Shown piece after piece: positions 14,911 to 23,452 of a stretch of DNA of 64,000 bases (the stretch's first letter is position 1; each line of letters begins with the position of its first letter). The notes below the pieces were generated by a model. The model was given only the letters and a program-made list of their open reading frames with translations. It was not told the origin of the DNA and did no database searches. A program made the position numbers and the translations under genes. This DNA comes from Sinomonas atrocyanea (GTDB lineage: Bacteria > Actinomycetota > Actinomycetes > Actinomycetales > Micrococcaceae). Location: assembly GCF_001577305.1 (NCBI RefSeq), contig NZ_CP014518.1, positions 2,666,001 to 2,730,000 on the forward strand, read 5' to 3'.

Positions 14911-16437
14911 TCAGTCCTCCTCGTCGCCGAGGTGGTGCGCCCGCCCTTCCTCGCCGTGCCCGATCCGCGCGTACAGCGCCGCGTCAGTGCGGCGGAGCCG
15001 GAGGGCCCAGAGGATGCCGAGCAGGCCCGGGACGACCACGATGGCGGGGAGCACCCAGCTCAGGGCGCTCGGCTCGGTGAGGCCGAGCAGGACGTCGAAG
15101 TTCGCCACGATGAGGCAGAACACGACCGCGAGGGCCACGGCGCCGAGGGCGGGGGCGATGACGGCGGTCCAGGCACTCGCGCGGAGGGCCGGGCGGCGCC
15201 GGAAGAAGCCGATCACGGCCACGGAGACGATGGCCATCAGCAGCACGAGGCCCATCGCTCCGGCGTTGGTGAGCCAGGTGAACATGGTCAGGACCGGGTA
15301 CAGGGGGCCCAGCTCGGAGCCATTGCCGGCGATCGCGAAGCCGGCCGTCACGAGCACCGCGATGCCGGTCTGCACGAGCGAGCCCGCCTTGGGGGCGCCG
15401 TGGTGGCTCGTCGCCTCGAGCCAGCCGGGCAGGACCCGCTCGCGGCCGAGGGAGAAGAAGTACCGCGCCACGGCGTTGTGGAAGCTCACGAGCGCGGCGA
15501 AGAGGCTCGTGATGAACAGGACCTGCGCGACATCCGCGGCGATCTGGCCCACGTGGGCGCCGAGGAAGGAGAAGACCAGGTCCGGGCCCTGCTTGCCCGC
15601 AGCGTCGAAGAGCTGGGACGGCCCCGTGCCCACGGCCATGGCCCAGGACGAGACGGCGTAGAAGACCGCGATGATGCCGACGGCGGTGTAGGTGGCGCGC
15701 GGGATGGTGCGGTGGGGCTCCTTGGCCTCTTCGCCATAGATCGCGGCGGACTCGAACCCCATGAAGGCCGCGACGCCGAACGAGAGCACGGCGCCGATGC
15801 CGGGCACGAAGAGGCTCGACGGCGCGAGCGGGGCGGCGGTGAGGCCCTCGGGGGCCACGGCGAAGGAGGCGACGTCGTACACGATCACCACCAGGAACTC
15901 GAGCGCCACGAGGGCGCCGAGCACCTTCGCCGAGAGGTCCACCCGGTTGACGCCGAGCGCCGCGACGACCGCGATGCAGACCAGGATCGGGGCCCACCAC
16001 GGCACGTCCACGCCGAAGCGCTCCGAGATGAAGGAAGAGACGGTGAAGCCGAAGATCCCATAGATGCCCACCTGCATGAGGTTGTAGGACATCAGCGCGG
16101 TGAGGGAGGCGCCCACCCCGGCGGGGCGCGAGATGCCCTGCGAGACGTAGGCGTAGAAGGCGCCGGCGTTGGTCACGTGGCGGCTCATGGCCGCGTAGCC
16201 GACTGCGAAGACCGTGAGGATGGCGCCGAGGATGAGGAAGGACAGCGGGACGCCCAGCAGGCCGGTCACGGCGAACGTCGTCGTCACGCCGCCGGCCAGG
16301 ACCGTCAGCGGCGCGGAGGCCGCGATGATCATGAGGGTCACGGAGGCGACGCCGAGGCGGCGCCGGCGCGGTGAGGCTGCGGCCTGCGCCACGGTGGCCT
16401 CCTTGGTCCGACGCGGGGAGCTCGTCGGGATGCTCAT
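14911..16437 (-). CDS. APC family amino acid/amine permease
   Basis: The protein has 508 aa with about 12-14 membrane segments. LGVASVTLMIIAASAPLTVLAGGV marks TM1 of the APC family, and GFESAAIYGEEAKEPHRTIPRA is the conserved loop of this group. ATG 16437 is preceded by GGAGGA. It is downstream of, and co-directional with, the copper amine oxidase gene. Import of the amine that feeds the oxidase (phenylethylamine or tyramine) is the likely role. This rests on context, not on a specificity motif. Confidence 0.85.
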   Translation of the reverse strand: MSIPTSSPRRTKEATVAQAAASPRRRRLGVASVTLMIIAASAPLTVLAGGVTTTFAVTGLLGVPLSFLILGAILTVFAVGYAAMSRHVTNAGAFYAYVSQGISRPAGVGASLTALMSYNLMQVGIYGIFGFTVSSFISERFGVDVPWWAPILVCIAVVAALGVNRVDLSAKVLGALVALEFLVVIVYDVASFAVAPEGLTAAPLAPSSLFVPGIGAVLSFGVAAFMGFESAAIYGEEAKEPHRTIPRATYTAVGIIAVFYAVSSWAMAVGTGPSQLFDAAGKQGPDLVFSFLGAHVGQIAADVAQVLFITSLFAALVSFHNAVARYFFSLGRERVLPGWLEATSHHGAPKAGSLVQTGIAVLVTAGFAIAGNGSELGPLYPVLTMFTWLTNAGAMGLVLLMAIVSVAVIGFFRRRPALRASAWTAVIAPALGAVALAVVFCLIVANFDVLLGLTEPSALSWVLPAIVVVPGLLGILWALRLRRTDAALYARIGHGEEGRAHHLGDEED

Positions 16438-16457
16438 GGGTCCTCCAAAGTCGATGA

Positions 16458-16486
16458 GGTGGGGCGGCCGGTGCGGCCGCCCCACC
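16458..16486 (-). terminator. 13-bp hairpin between amine oxidase and permease genes
   Basis: Arms 16458-16470 (GGTGGGGCGGCCG) and 16474-16486 are perfectly complementary with a 3-nt loop. It lies about 95 nt past the amine oxidase stop on the minus strand and just upstream of the permease start. It could terminate the oxidase mRNA or attenuate read-through into the permease. Confidence 0.65.
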
Positions 16487-16579
16487 ATCGTGCGATGGGC
16501 GCCCTCTGCGTGACTTGTCCCACAGTGAACGCCTCTTGTCTGCCTGAGCGCTACCTGCCGGTACCGCCCGTGGCGGGGG

Positions 16580-18607
16580 CTACCGGTGGCAGTGGCCGCC
16601 GCCGGCCGCGGGGGCCGGGACGTCGAGGACGGGGCTGCGGTCGAAGAAGCCCTCGGGGCGGATCTTGAAGCCCACGTGGTCCACCGGCATGATGGGCCAG
16701 TCCTCCGGGCGCGGGAAGTGGGTCAGGCCGAACGTGTGCCACACGACGAGGTCGGTCCCGTCGAGGTCGCGGTCCTGGGTCTGGTAGGCCGGCAGGCCGG
16801 CTCCCCCGGGGTGCTGGTTCACGAAGTCGCCGGTGGGGTACCGCTCCGCCTCGTCGTAGCGGGTCACCCAGAGGGCCTTGGTCGCGAACGCGGCGCGGCC
16901 GGCGACCGACGACGCCGGGTCGGCCAGGAGCGTCGGCTGGCCCTGGGGGTGGATCTTGTAGGCCACGGGCTCGCCGAGGCGGTTGAGCGAGCCGGGGTTG
17001 GAGACGACCCACGAGCGCCCGGCCGCCATGTCGTTCTCCCGCGCCGCCTGGGACTCGCGGGCCAGGAGCGTGCGCCTGCGGGTGAACGCGTTGCCGCGCT
17101 CGTTCCCCGGCCCCAGCGGCACGCGGACGGCGTCCTCCTCCTCGACGCGGTTCGGCCCGCTGTCGAGCGCGAAGTCGAGCCGCGCGCTGAAGAGGTGCTG
17201 GTGGAACGGGGCGCCCAGGCCCGGCGCCATCTCGGACGAGTACGGGTAGTCCGCGGAGGGCTGGGCGGAGGTGAACACGACGCCGGTGGCCTTGGCCTCG
17301 AACTCGATCGTGCCGTCGAGGTAGAGGTACCAGTAGAAGCCGTAGTCGTAGTTGCCGATCGTGGTGAAGAAACTGATGACGAGGCGGCGGTTGCGGCGCA
17401 CGTAGCTGACCCCGCTCCACAGGTCGGAGTGCTTGGAGAGGATCGAGGCGTCCTCCTCGTGCATGCAGATGCCGTTCGCGATGGTGCGCGGGGTGCCGAA
17501 CCCGTCGGCCACCACGGGGCTGAGGTAGGTGATCTCGCCCAGGCAGTCGCAGCCGAGCTCGAGCGAGTTCGCGAACTGGCCCACGAGGTACTCGCCGGTG
17601 TCGAAGTAGTTCTGCCACGACCGCACCGGGGACGGGTCGCCGTAGGGAACGACCATCTCGGCGATCGAGGCGCGGTCGAGGATGCGGCGGCGGCGGGTCG
17701 GCTTCCGGTCGCCCGGGTTGCCCGCCGCGGCGTCGTCGAAGGCGATGTTGTGCAGCACGAGGCCCTCGCGCACGTCGAAGCCGACGTCGAGGCTCCACCG
17801 CTCCCATTCGACGTGGTTGCCGCCGGTGACCGTGAAGCTCGGGCCGTCGGGCTGGGTGATCTCGATCGGCTTCTGGGTGCCGCGGACCGGCCCGGTCAGC
17901 TCCGGATCGGTGAAGTTGCCGTGCTCCGCGGGCACCGGGACCGGGCCGAAGTCGAGGACCTGGTCCACGGTGCGGTTCACGACGTCGACGTAGGCCACGA
18001 GCCCGTCCACGGGGTGCGCCCACGGGCTGTCGGATGCGTGCTCCTGGACGAAGGCCAGGCCGCGCAGGATCCTGCGGCCCTTTTCCTCGGGGTACTCGAA
18101 GACGCCCGCGGAGAGCGGGGCGACGCGGACCGTCGCCGGGTCGAGGCCGCGTGCTGCGAGGGCCTCGAGCCAGCGGGCATCGCCGCCCAGGATCTCCTCG
18201 ACCGCCTCGAACTCCTCCTCGAGCACGGGCAGCTCGCCGGCCGCCGACGTGTCGAGCTCGGTGTCGTCGTCGACCTCGCCCCGCGTCACCGAGAGCGTGA
18301 CGTCGTGCGGGCGGGCCCCCGCGACGTCGTGCAGGAAGACGCGGAACCGGCGGTCGACGGCGGCACCCGGCTCCCCGGCGCCGCTACCCCGCGGCGGGTC
18401 GACGAGGCCGAGGTAGGCGATCCGGGTCGTCTCGTGCCACAGGCCTGCTCGCTCGAGGATGCCGCGGGCCGCCTCGATCTCGCTCGCGGTGGCCAGCGCG
18501 TACTGGCCGGCAGCGCCCTCCGCCGGGGACCCCGGCCCGTGGCACGCGTGCTCGCCGGCCGCGTGCTCGGGGACTGGATTCTTGTGGGCCGTCGTGTCGA
18601 TGCTCAT
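16580..18607 (-). CDS. Copper-containing primary amine oxidase (phenylethylamine/tyramine oxidase type)
   Basis: The protein has 675 aa, with N2/N3 domains followed by the large catalytic domain. The topaquinone precursor is Y420 in TTIGNYDYG, the catalytic base D336 is in YFDTGEY, and the copper ligands are H469 and H471 (PFHQHLF) and H630 (GLTHFPR). All are conserved relative to Arthrobacter phenylethylamine oxidase. It oxidises primary amines to aldehyde, ammonia and H2O2. There is no signal peptide, so it is cytoplasmic as in Arthrobacter. Together with the hpa operon 2.5 kb away it indicates aromatic amine catabolism. It is divergent from TetR and FeaR-like regulators. Confidence 0.95.
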   Translation of the reverse strand: MSIDTTAHKNPVPEHAAGEHACHGPGSPAEGAAGQYALATASEIEAARGILERAGLWHETTRIAYLGLVDPPRGSGAGEPGAAVDRRFRVFLHDVAGARPHDVTLSVTRGEVDDDTELDTSAAGELPVLEEEFEAVEEILGGDARWLEALAARGLDPATVRVAPLSAGVFEYPEEKGRRILRGLAFVQEHASDSPWAHPVDGLVAYVDVVNRTVDQVLDFGPVPVPAEHGNFTDPELTGPVRGTQKPIEITQPDGPSFTVTGGNHVEWERWSLDVGFDVREGLVLHNIAFDDAAAGNPGDRKPTRRRRILDRASIAEMVVPYGDPSPVRSWQNYFDTGEYLVGQFANSLELGCDCLGEITYLSPVVADGFGTPRTIANGICMHEEDASILSKHSDLWSGVSYVRRNRRLVISFFTTIGNYDYGFYWYLYLDGTIEFEAKATGVVFTSAQPSADYPYSSEMAPGLGAPFHQHLFSARLDFALDSGPNRVEEEDAVRVPLGPGNERGNAFTRRRTLLARESQAARENDMAAGRSWVVSNPGSLNRLGEPVAYKIHPQGQPTLLADPASSVAGRAAFATKALWVTRYDEAERYPTGDFVNQHPGGAGLPAYQTQDRDLDGTDLVVWHTFGLTHFPRPEDWPIMPVDHVGFKIRPEGFFDRSPVLDVPAPAAGGGHCHR

Positions 18608-18633
18608 CGGGACCTCCGGGGGTTGGCGGGGAG

Positions 18634-18697
18634 ATTTTTTTCTATGGACGTAGAGAATAACCGCCTGTAAGCTGAATCACAACGGTTGTAGAAAAAA
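18634..18697. promoter_or_regulatory. Divergent control region between amine oxidase and TetR genes
   Basis: The 131-bp gap holds two nested inverted repeats in an AT-rich island unlike the surrounding DNA. TTTTTTCTA (18636-18644) pairs with TAGAAAAAA (18689-18697), and AACCG (18659) pairs with CGGTT (18683). They are candidate sites for the adjacent TetR or AraC/FeaR-type regulators. Promoter hexamers could not be fixed. Confidence 0.5.
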
Positions 18698-18738
18698 GAC
18701 GGCGGCCAGGGCCGCGAGGCACAGACTGCGAGGTGGAG

Positions 18739-19332
18739 ATGCCCAAGATCGTCGACCACGACCAGCGTCGGCTCGAACTCGTCGATGCGACGTGGCGGGT
18801 CATCGCGGAGCGGGGCCTCGACGCCGCGACGATGCGAGAGATCGCCTCGGCCGCGGGGTTCGCCAACGGGGCGCTCAAGCCCTACTTCACGTCGAAGGAC
18901 GGGCTGCTCGACTTCGCGTTCGAGCACGTCTTCGCCCGCACCAACCGCCGGATGGAGGCCGCGACCGCGGGCCTGTCGGGGCGTGCCGCCCTGCGGGCCT
19001 ACTGCCACGAGATCCTCCCCCTGGACGACGACCGGCTCGCCGAGGCGCGGGTCGCGATCGCGTTCTGGAGCAAGGCGGTCAGGGACCCGGAGAAGGCGGC
19101 CCTCCACGAGCGCTCCATGGACCAGTGGCGCTCGGCCCTCGCCGACCTGCTCCGCGGGGCAGGCTTCTCCGGCGGCGCGGCGGAGCTCGACTCCGCCGTC
19201 GGCGCCGTCATGGACCTCGTGCTCGGCGCCCAGATCACGGCCACCCTCTCCCCCGCCCGGCACGGCGCCGGCCAGCTCGTCGCCCAGCTCGACCTCCTGC
19301 TCGACGCGTTCCTGCGCGAGGAGCAGTCGTGA
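18739..19332 (+). CDS. TetR family transcriptional regulator (BetI-like)
   Basis: The protein has 197 aa. An N-terminal TetR HTH (about residues 10-55, TMREIASAAGFANGALKPYFTSKDGLL) precedes a helical ligand domain of BetI-like type. It is divergent from the copper amine oxidase gene and overlaps the AraC gene by 4 nt (GTGA), so all three are probably one control unit. ATG 18739 is preferred; a GTG at 18733 is in frame. It probably represses the amine oxidase, with the amine or aldehyde as inducer. Confidence 0.88.
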   Translation: MPKIVDHDQRRLELVDATWRVIAERGLDAATMREIASAAGFANGALKPYFTSKDGLLDFAFEHVFARTNRRMEAATAGLSGRAALRAYCHEILPLDDDRLAEARVAIAFWSKAVRDPEKAALHERSMDQWRSALADLLRGAGFSGGAAELDSAVGAVMDLVLGAQITATLSPARHGAGQLVAQLDLLLDAFLREEQS

Positions 19333-20312
19333 GCGCGGCGCCCTCCTCCGTGGACGCTGCCCGGCAGGCAGGCGGGCTCGAGGTCACGGTGGCCCGAGAC
19401 TTCGACACCTGGCGCCGTGCCGTCTCGGCGTCGTTCGTGCCGCTGGCCGTCGAGGCGGACCGGCGCTCCGCCTTCACGGGCAGCATGCGGGGGCGCCATC
19501 TCGCCGCCCAGCAGACGAGCATGATCGAGATCGCCGCGAGCAGCCACGCCGTCATGCGCACCCCCGAGCTCATCGCCGCGGCGGACCGGAAGTACTTCAA
19601 GCTGGGCATCCAGCTCGCGGGCACCGGCCTGCTCCTGCAGGACGGCCGGGAGGCGGTGCTCACCCCCGGCACCCTGGCGATCTACTCGACGGACCGCCCG
19701 TACACGCTCGCGTTCGACGGCGACTTCCGCTCGCTCGTGCTGATGTTCCCGCACGCCGCGCTGGACCTGCCGGCGGACGCGATGGCGCAGGTGACCGCGT
19801 CCGCCATCAGCGGCTCCGAGGGGCTCGGCGCCCTCGTGGCGCCGTTCCTCGTCCGGCTGTCGGAGAATCTGGACGCGGTGGCCGGGCCCAACGGCGCGCG
19901 CCTCGTGGGGAACGCGCTGGACCTCGTCACGACGCTGTTCAACGGCGAGCTCGACGCCCGCTCGGCGGCCTCACGCGACCCCCACCAGATGCTCCTCGCG
20001 AGGATCCACGACTACATCGAGGCGAACCTGCCCGACCCGGACCTCTCCCCCGGGTCGATCGCGGCCGCGCACTTCATCTCCACGCGCCACCTCCACGACC
20101 TCTTCCGCGAGCTCGGCACCACCGTGTCCGCGTCGATCCGCGAGCGCCGCCTCGCCAGGTGCCGCCGCGACCTGCGGGACCCGGTCCTCGCCGACCGGCC
20201 CGTGACCGCGATCGCCTCCCGCTGGGGATTCACGGACTCGGCCCACTTCTCCCGCATCTTCCGGGCCGCCTATGGCCTGCCGCCCACTGCCTACCGCGCG
20301 GGCGAGGGCTAG
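19329..20312 (+). CDS. AraC family regulator with FeaR-like sensor domain
   Basis: The protein has 327 aa. An N-terminal AraC_binding_2-type domain (about residues 35-205) precedes a C-terminal AraC double HTH (about 220-320, SIAAAHFISTRHLHDLFRELG and AIASRWGFTDSAHFSRIFRAAYG). Enteric FeaR, which activates the phenylethylamine oxidase gene tynA and the aldehyde dehydrogenase gene feaB, has this architecture. The GTG start overlaps the TetR stop. An activating role for the divergent amine oxidase is inferred. It converges with the hydrolase gene that follows. Confidence 0.88.
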   Translation: MSAAPSSVDAARQAGGLEVTVARDFDTWRRAVSASFVPLAVEADRRSAFTGSMRGRHLAAQQTSMIEIAASSHAVMRTPELIAAADRKYFKLGIQLAGTGLLLQDGREAVLTPGTLAIYSTDRPYTLAFDGDFRSLVLMFPHAALDLPADAMAQVTASAISGSEGLGALVAPFLVRLSENLDAVAGPNGARLVGNALDLVTTLFNGELDARSAASRDPHQMLLARIHDYIEANLPDPDLSPGSIAAAHFISTRHLHDLFRELGTTVSASIRERRLARCRRDLRDPVLADRPVTAIASRWGFTDSAHFSRIFRAAYGLPPTAYRAGEG

Positions 20313-20339
20313 CCGGCAGTCCAGGGCCCGCGCTCCAGG

Positions 20340-21125
20340 CTACGAGGCCGCGTGCAGGAACGGGACGAGTTCGTCCAGGATCGGGTCCGCCGGGGCCAGC
20401 GTGGAGGCATGCGTCCGCCCGGGCAGCTCGACGAACCGCGCGTCCGTCATGATCGCGGCCGCGCGCCGTGAGTCCTCGAGCCGCTGCGGGTCGCGGGTGC
20501 CCGCCATGAGGAGGGTGGGCAGCGCCAGTTGGGCGACGACGGCCTCCGGCAGCCCCGGGTCCTCTTCCGTTCCGGTGAAGCAGGCGGCGAGCGCCCCGGC
20601 GTCGTTCGCGAGGAAGGCCTGGCGTGTGGCGGCGTCCACGGGCTTCCCTGCCGCCTCGAGTCCCTCGACGAACGCCTCCATGCGGCCGGAGCGCAGGGCT
20701 TCGAGGTAGCCGGGGAAGAAGACCTTGGCCACCTCGCCGCGCTGCGGCCGGTAGGTGCCGCCGAGCGCGGTCAGCGACGCGGCGCGCCCGGAGGCCGTGG
20801 CGGCGAGGGAGAACGCGACCCGCGCTCCGAGCGAGTAGCCAACGAGGTGGGCTCGCCCGATCCCCTCCGCGTCGAGGACGGCGAGGACGTCGGCAGTGTG
20901 GAGCCCCATGCGGTACGCCGGGGACGCATCCGGCTTTCCGCTGCGCCCGTGGCCGCGGAGGTCGACCCGCACCACGGTGAATCCCTCGAGCGCCTTCACG
21001 TATCCGAGCCCGCGCCAGATTGCCTTCGACAGGGCGGAGCCGTGGAGGAGGACGACGGCGGGGCCGTCCCCGGAGGCGTCGTAGGAGATCTCGGTGCCGT
21101 CGGCGGGGTTCGCGGTCGTGCTCAC
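20340..21125 (-). CDS. Alpha/beta hydrolase
   Basis: The protein has 261 aa. The oxyanion loop is VLLHGSALSK, the nucleophile elbow GYSLGARV, the acid Asp in AGTRDPQR and the base His in PGRTHAST, an intact triad. The form is like 3-oxoadipate enol-lactonase or haloperoxidase-type esterases. The substrate is unknown. GTG 21125 is chosen over GTG 21131 because TAGGGT lies exactly 6 nt before it, the leaderless pattern seen at many other genes here. It converges with the AraC gene. Confidence 0.8.
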   Translation of the reverse strand: MSTTANPADGTEISYDASGDGPAVVLLHGSALSKAIWRGLGYVKALEGFTVVRVDLRGHGRSGKPDASPAYRMGLHTADVLAVLDAEGIGRAHLVGYSLGARVAFSLAATASGRAASLTALGGTYRPQRGEVAKVFFPGYLEALRSGRMEAFVEGLEAAGKPVDAATRQAFLANDAGALAACFTGTEEDPGLPEAVVAQLALPTLLMAGTRDPQRLEDSRRAAAIMTDARFVELPGRTHASTLAPADPILDELVPFLHAAS

Positions 21126-21178
21126 CGGCACACCCTATCGCCGCGCGGCCCCGGTGCGGCCGCGATGTGGCGCACCCC

Positions 21179-21598
21179 TCAGCGGGGCACGACGGCGAGG
21201 CGCCCCGCCCGCTGCCGCCGCACCCAGGCGGCGGCGAGGAGGGCGGTGCCGAGCTCGACCGCGATGATGGCGAGCATGGCCCCCGCATGCGCGTCGGCCG
21301 CTCCCCCGGCCGGCTGGTGGCCGTGCGCGTGCCCGCCGCCGTGGCCGCCGGAGAGCACGAGCGCGCCGTGGACGAGCACCATGGCCAGGGACATCGCGAC
21401 CACGGCGTGGGCGGCACGCAGGCTCGGCCGGCGCCAGAGATGCCAGGCGCAGGGCAGGCAGGCCGCCGCCATGGCGGACCCGAGGACCGCCATCCATCCG
21501 CCGCCGGGGACCACGGCGAGGTGGGCAGCCCCGCCCACGGCGGCCGCCGCCGCGGCCCATCGGCCGGAGGTCCGGCCGGGCATCGTGCTCATGTCCAT
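21179..21598 (-). CDS. Small His-rich integral membrane protein (unknown function)
   Basis: The protein has 139 aa with four predicted membrane segments (about residues 13-30, 33-50, 60-83, 103-125). The loop between TM3 and TM4 is rich in Gly and His (GGHGGGHAHGHQ, about 84-95), which could bind metal ions. I do not recognise a family. It is co-directional with the neighbouring hydrolase and MHS transporter genes but separated from both by gaps. Coding is supported by hydrophobic periodicity and G/C third positions. Confidence 0.6.
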   Translation of the reverse strand: MDMSTMPGRTSGRWAAAAAAVGGAAHLAVVPGGGWMAVLGSAMAAACLPCAWHLWRRPSLRAAHAVVAMSLAMVLVHGALVLSGGHGGGHAHGHQPAGGAADAHAGAMLAIIAVELGTALLAAAWVRRQRAGRLAVVPR

Positions 21599-21670
21599 GT
21601 CCCCAGCATCGCCGGGCTGCGGCGCTGCCGCTTCGGCCAGAGTGCACCGTCCTTGACCACGCGCGCACAG

Positions 21671-21708
21671 CGCGACGGCGGGCCGTCCCGCGTGGGAGGG
21701 CCCGCCGT
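21671..21708 (-). terminator. Hairpin after the MHS transporter gene
   Basis: CGACGGCGGGCC (21671-21682) and GGCCCGCCGTCG (21697-21708) form a perfect 12-bp stem with a 14-nt loop. Five further complementary bases flank it (GCGCA at 21661, TGCGC at 21709). It lies 47 nt downstream of the transporter stop. Confidence 0.7.
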
Positions 21709-21754
21709 CGTGCGCCAGCGTCAGCAGGCGACCGGGGTCAGCAGGCGGCCAGCG

Positions 21755-23080
21755 TCAGCGGGCGGCCCCGGGGTGCTCTCGGACGTACTCCTCGTGCGCC
21801 TCGGCGACGTGGAGGTCGACCCCCTTGGTCTCCTTCACGAGCGAGACGCCCACGAGGGAGATCACGGCGGCGATGGCGATGTAGGCGCCGATGGTCCAGG
21901 ACATCCTGAACTGGTTCATGAGCATCTCGGCGATCATCGGGGCGAACGCGCCGCCCAGGATGGCACCGAGGGCGTAGCCGATCGACACGCCCGAGTACCG
22001 CACCTTCGCGGGGAACATCTCGGCGTAGAGCGCCGACTGGGGACCGTAGGAGAGGCCGAGGCCGAACGTCATGACGAAGAGGGCCACGAAGTACCAGACG
22101 ATGTTCCTGGTGTCGATGAGGAACCACATCGGCACCGCCCACAGGGCGAGGAAGGCGTAGCCGATCTGGAAGGTGCGGATGCGCCCGAGCCGGTCGGAGA
22201 CCACGCCGCCCCAGAGGGTGAAGATGAGCCAGCCGAACGAGGCGAGGGTCGTGGCCAGCAGCACGGTGGGCTGGTCCATCTTGAGGTTCTTCACCGCGTA
22301 GGTGGCGAAGTAGGCGATCAGGAGGTAGCCGGCGGCGTTGTTCGCGATGAAGATGACCGCCGTGAGGACGACTTCCTTCCAGTTGTGGCGGAAGAGCTGC
22401 CCGAGCGGCGCCGAGGACTCCTTGCGGCGCTCCTGGAGCGCCAGGAAGACCGGGCTCTCCTCGACGGCGCGGCGGATCAGGTAGCCGACGGCGATGAGGA
22501 CGATCGAGAACAGGAACGGCAGGCGCCAGCCCCACTGGACGAACGCGGGCCCCATCACGGTGGTGAGGATCCAGAGCGTGAACGTCGCGAGGATCATCCC
22601 GATCGGCACGCCGATGTGCGGGTAGGCGCCGAAGTAGCCGCGGCGCGCCTTGGGCGCGTGCTCGACCGACATCAGGGCCGCGCCGCCCCACTCGCCGCCG
22701 GCGGAGAAGCCCTGCAGCACGCGCAGGAGGATGAGCAGGAGCGGTGCGAGCGCGCCGACCTGGGCGTACGTGGGCAGCACGCCGATGAGCGAGGTGGACA
22801 GGCCCATCATGATGAGGGTGAACACGAGCATCTTCTTGCGGCCGAGCCGGTCACCGAGGTGGCCCGCCACGATCGCGCCGAGGGGACGGAAGAGGAACGA
22901 GATGCCGATCGTCGCGAAGGCGATCACCTGGGACAGACCCGGGTTCTCCTTCGCGACGGGGGCGAGGAAGAGCGGACCGAGCACGACGCCGGCCGCCTGG
23001 GCGTAGATGAAGAAGTCGTACCACTCGATGGTGGTGCCGACGAGGGTGCCAGCCAGGACCCGACGCTCCTCGCGCGACAT
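21755..23080 (-). CDS. MFS transporter, metabolite:H+ symporter (MHS) family, with possible 5' frameshift
   Basis: The protein has 441 aa and 12 membrane segments. GTTIEWYDFFIY in TM1, the LGDRLGRKKML motif after TM2 and RVLQGFSAGGEWGGA in TM4 define the MHS group (ProP, ShiA and aromatic acid carriers). It imports an organic acid or zwitterion by proton symport. ATG 23080 has no ribosome site. A good GGAG-spaced ATG at 23117 (MTQAVNAP) is out of frame by one base; a fifth G in the run 23095-23098 would join the frames as MTQAVNAPQPTSAMSREERR. The divergent IclR gene is the probable regulator. Confidence 0.87.
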   Translation of the reverse strand: MSREERRVLAGTLVGTTIEWYDFFIYAQAAGVVLGPLFLAPVAKENPGLSQVIAFATIGISFLFRPLGAIVAGHLGDRLGRKKMLVFTLIMMGLSTSLIGVLPTYAQVGALAPLLLILLRVLQGFSAGGEWGGAALMSVEHAPKARRGYFGAYPHIGVPIGMILATFTLWILTTVMGPAFVQWGWRLPFLFSIVLIAVGYLIRRAVEESPVFLALQERRKESSAPLGQLFRHNWKEVVLTAVIFIANNAAGYLLIAYFATYAVKNLKMDQPTVLLATTLASFGWLIFTLWGGVVSDRLGRIRTFQIGYAFLALWAVPMWFLIDTRNIVWYFVALFVMTFGLGLSYGPQSALYAEMFPAKVRYSGVSIGYALGAILGGAFAPMIAEMLMNQFRMSWTIGAYIAIAAVISLVGVSLVKETKGVDLHVAEAHEEYVREHPGAAR

Positions 23081-23207
23081 CGCGGAGGTGGGCTGGGGCG
23101 TTGACTGCCTGGGTCATTGGGACTCCGTGGTTCTAGGGTGCGAGTGCCCCGCGGGGGGCGAACCATTGACGTGGGCCGCACGGGCGGCCCGACCGTTCGA
23201 ATTACTT

Positions 23208-23221
23208 ACCGATTGGTCGGT
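23208..23221. promoter_or_regulatory. TetR-type operator-like palindrome
   Basis: ACCGATTGGTCGGT has 5-bp arms (ACCGA/TCGGT) inside TTACCGATTGGTCGGTCAA. The form is typical of TetR-family operators, but no TetR gene adjoins it; the nearest regulator is IclR-type. It lies 128 bp upstream of the MHS transporter start. Confidence 0.45.
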
Positions 23222-23370
23222 CAACAAAATGGAGGATACATGGATGTGAGGTGGCCCACATGCAGTGGGCGGCCGCCGCGTGCTGCGATGCGACGAGCGG
23301 CACCTGCGGCGCGCCGAACGGCGCATCGCGTTGCCCCACCGGCCGCCGTGCCCGATACTGGGACGGATAC

Positions 23371-23385
23371 GTTCGATAATGGAAC
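23371..23385. promoter_or_regulatory. IclR/PcaR-like operator
   Basis: GTTCGATAATGGAAC matches 12 of 15 positions of the site I recall for PcaR/PcaU-type IclR regulators (GTTCGATAATCGCAC). It lies 68 bp upstream of the IclR start codon. GATAAT inside it could also serve as a -10, so the site would autoregulate the IclR gene and perhaps control the divergent transporter. Confidence 0.55.
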
Positions 23386-23452
23386 AGATGGTGCTGATAT
23401 CGGACAGCACCGTGCGCGGGACGCCGCGACAGAGCCAGCTGCAGAGGATCCC

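Larger units (their letters stand above)
23118..23452. other. 335-bp divergent intergenic region between MHS transporter and IclR regulator
   Basis: This gap holds two operator-like sites, listed separately. It also holds a perfect GGAGGA (23231) placed before ATG 23240. That ATG is in frame with the IclR gene and would add 71 residues, but third positions there are often A/T, unlike real genes in this window, so it is not taken as coding. No other gene is seen. Confidence 0.6.

Noticed and set aside
14932..18670. Plus-strand frames of 480 and 694 codons over the permease and amine oxidase
   Set aside because: The minus-strand proteins carry catalytic residues and membrane segments; the plus-strand products are charged low-complexity.
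23117..23452. 112-codon upstream extension of the IclR gene
   Set aside because: Third positions there are often A/T and two operator-like sites fall inside it; ATG 23453 matches the family length.
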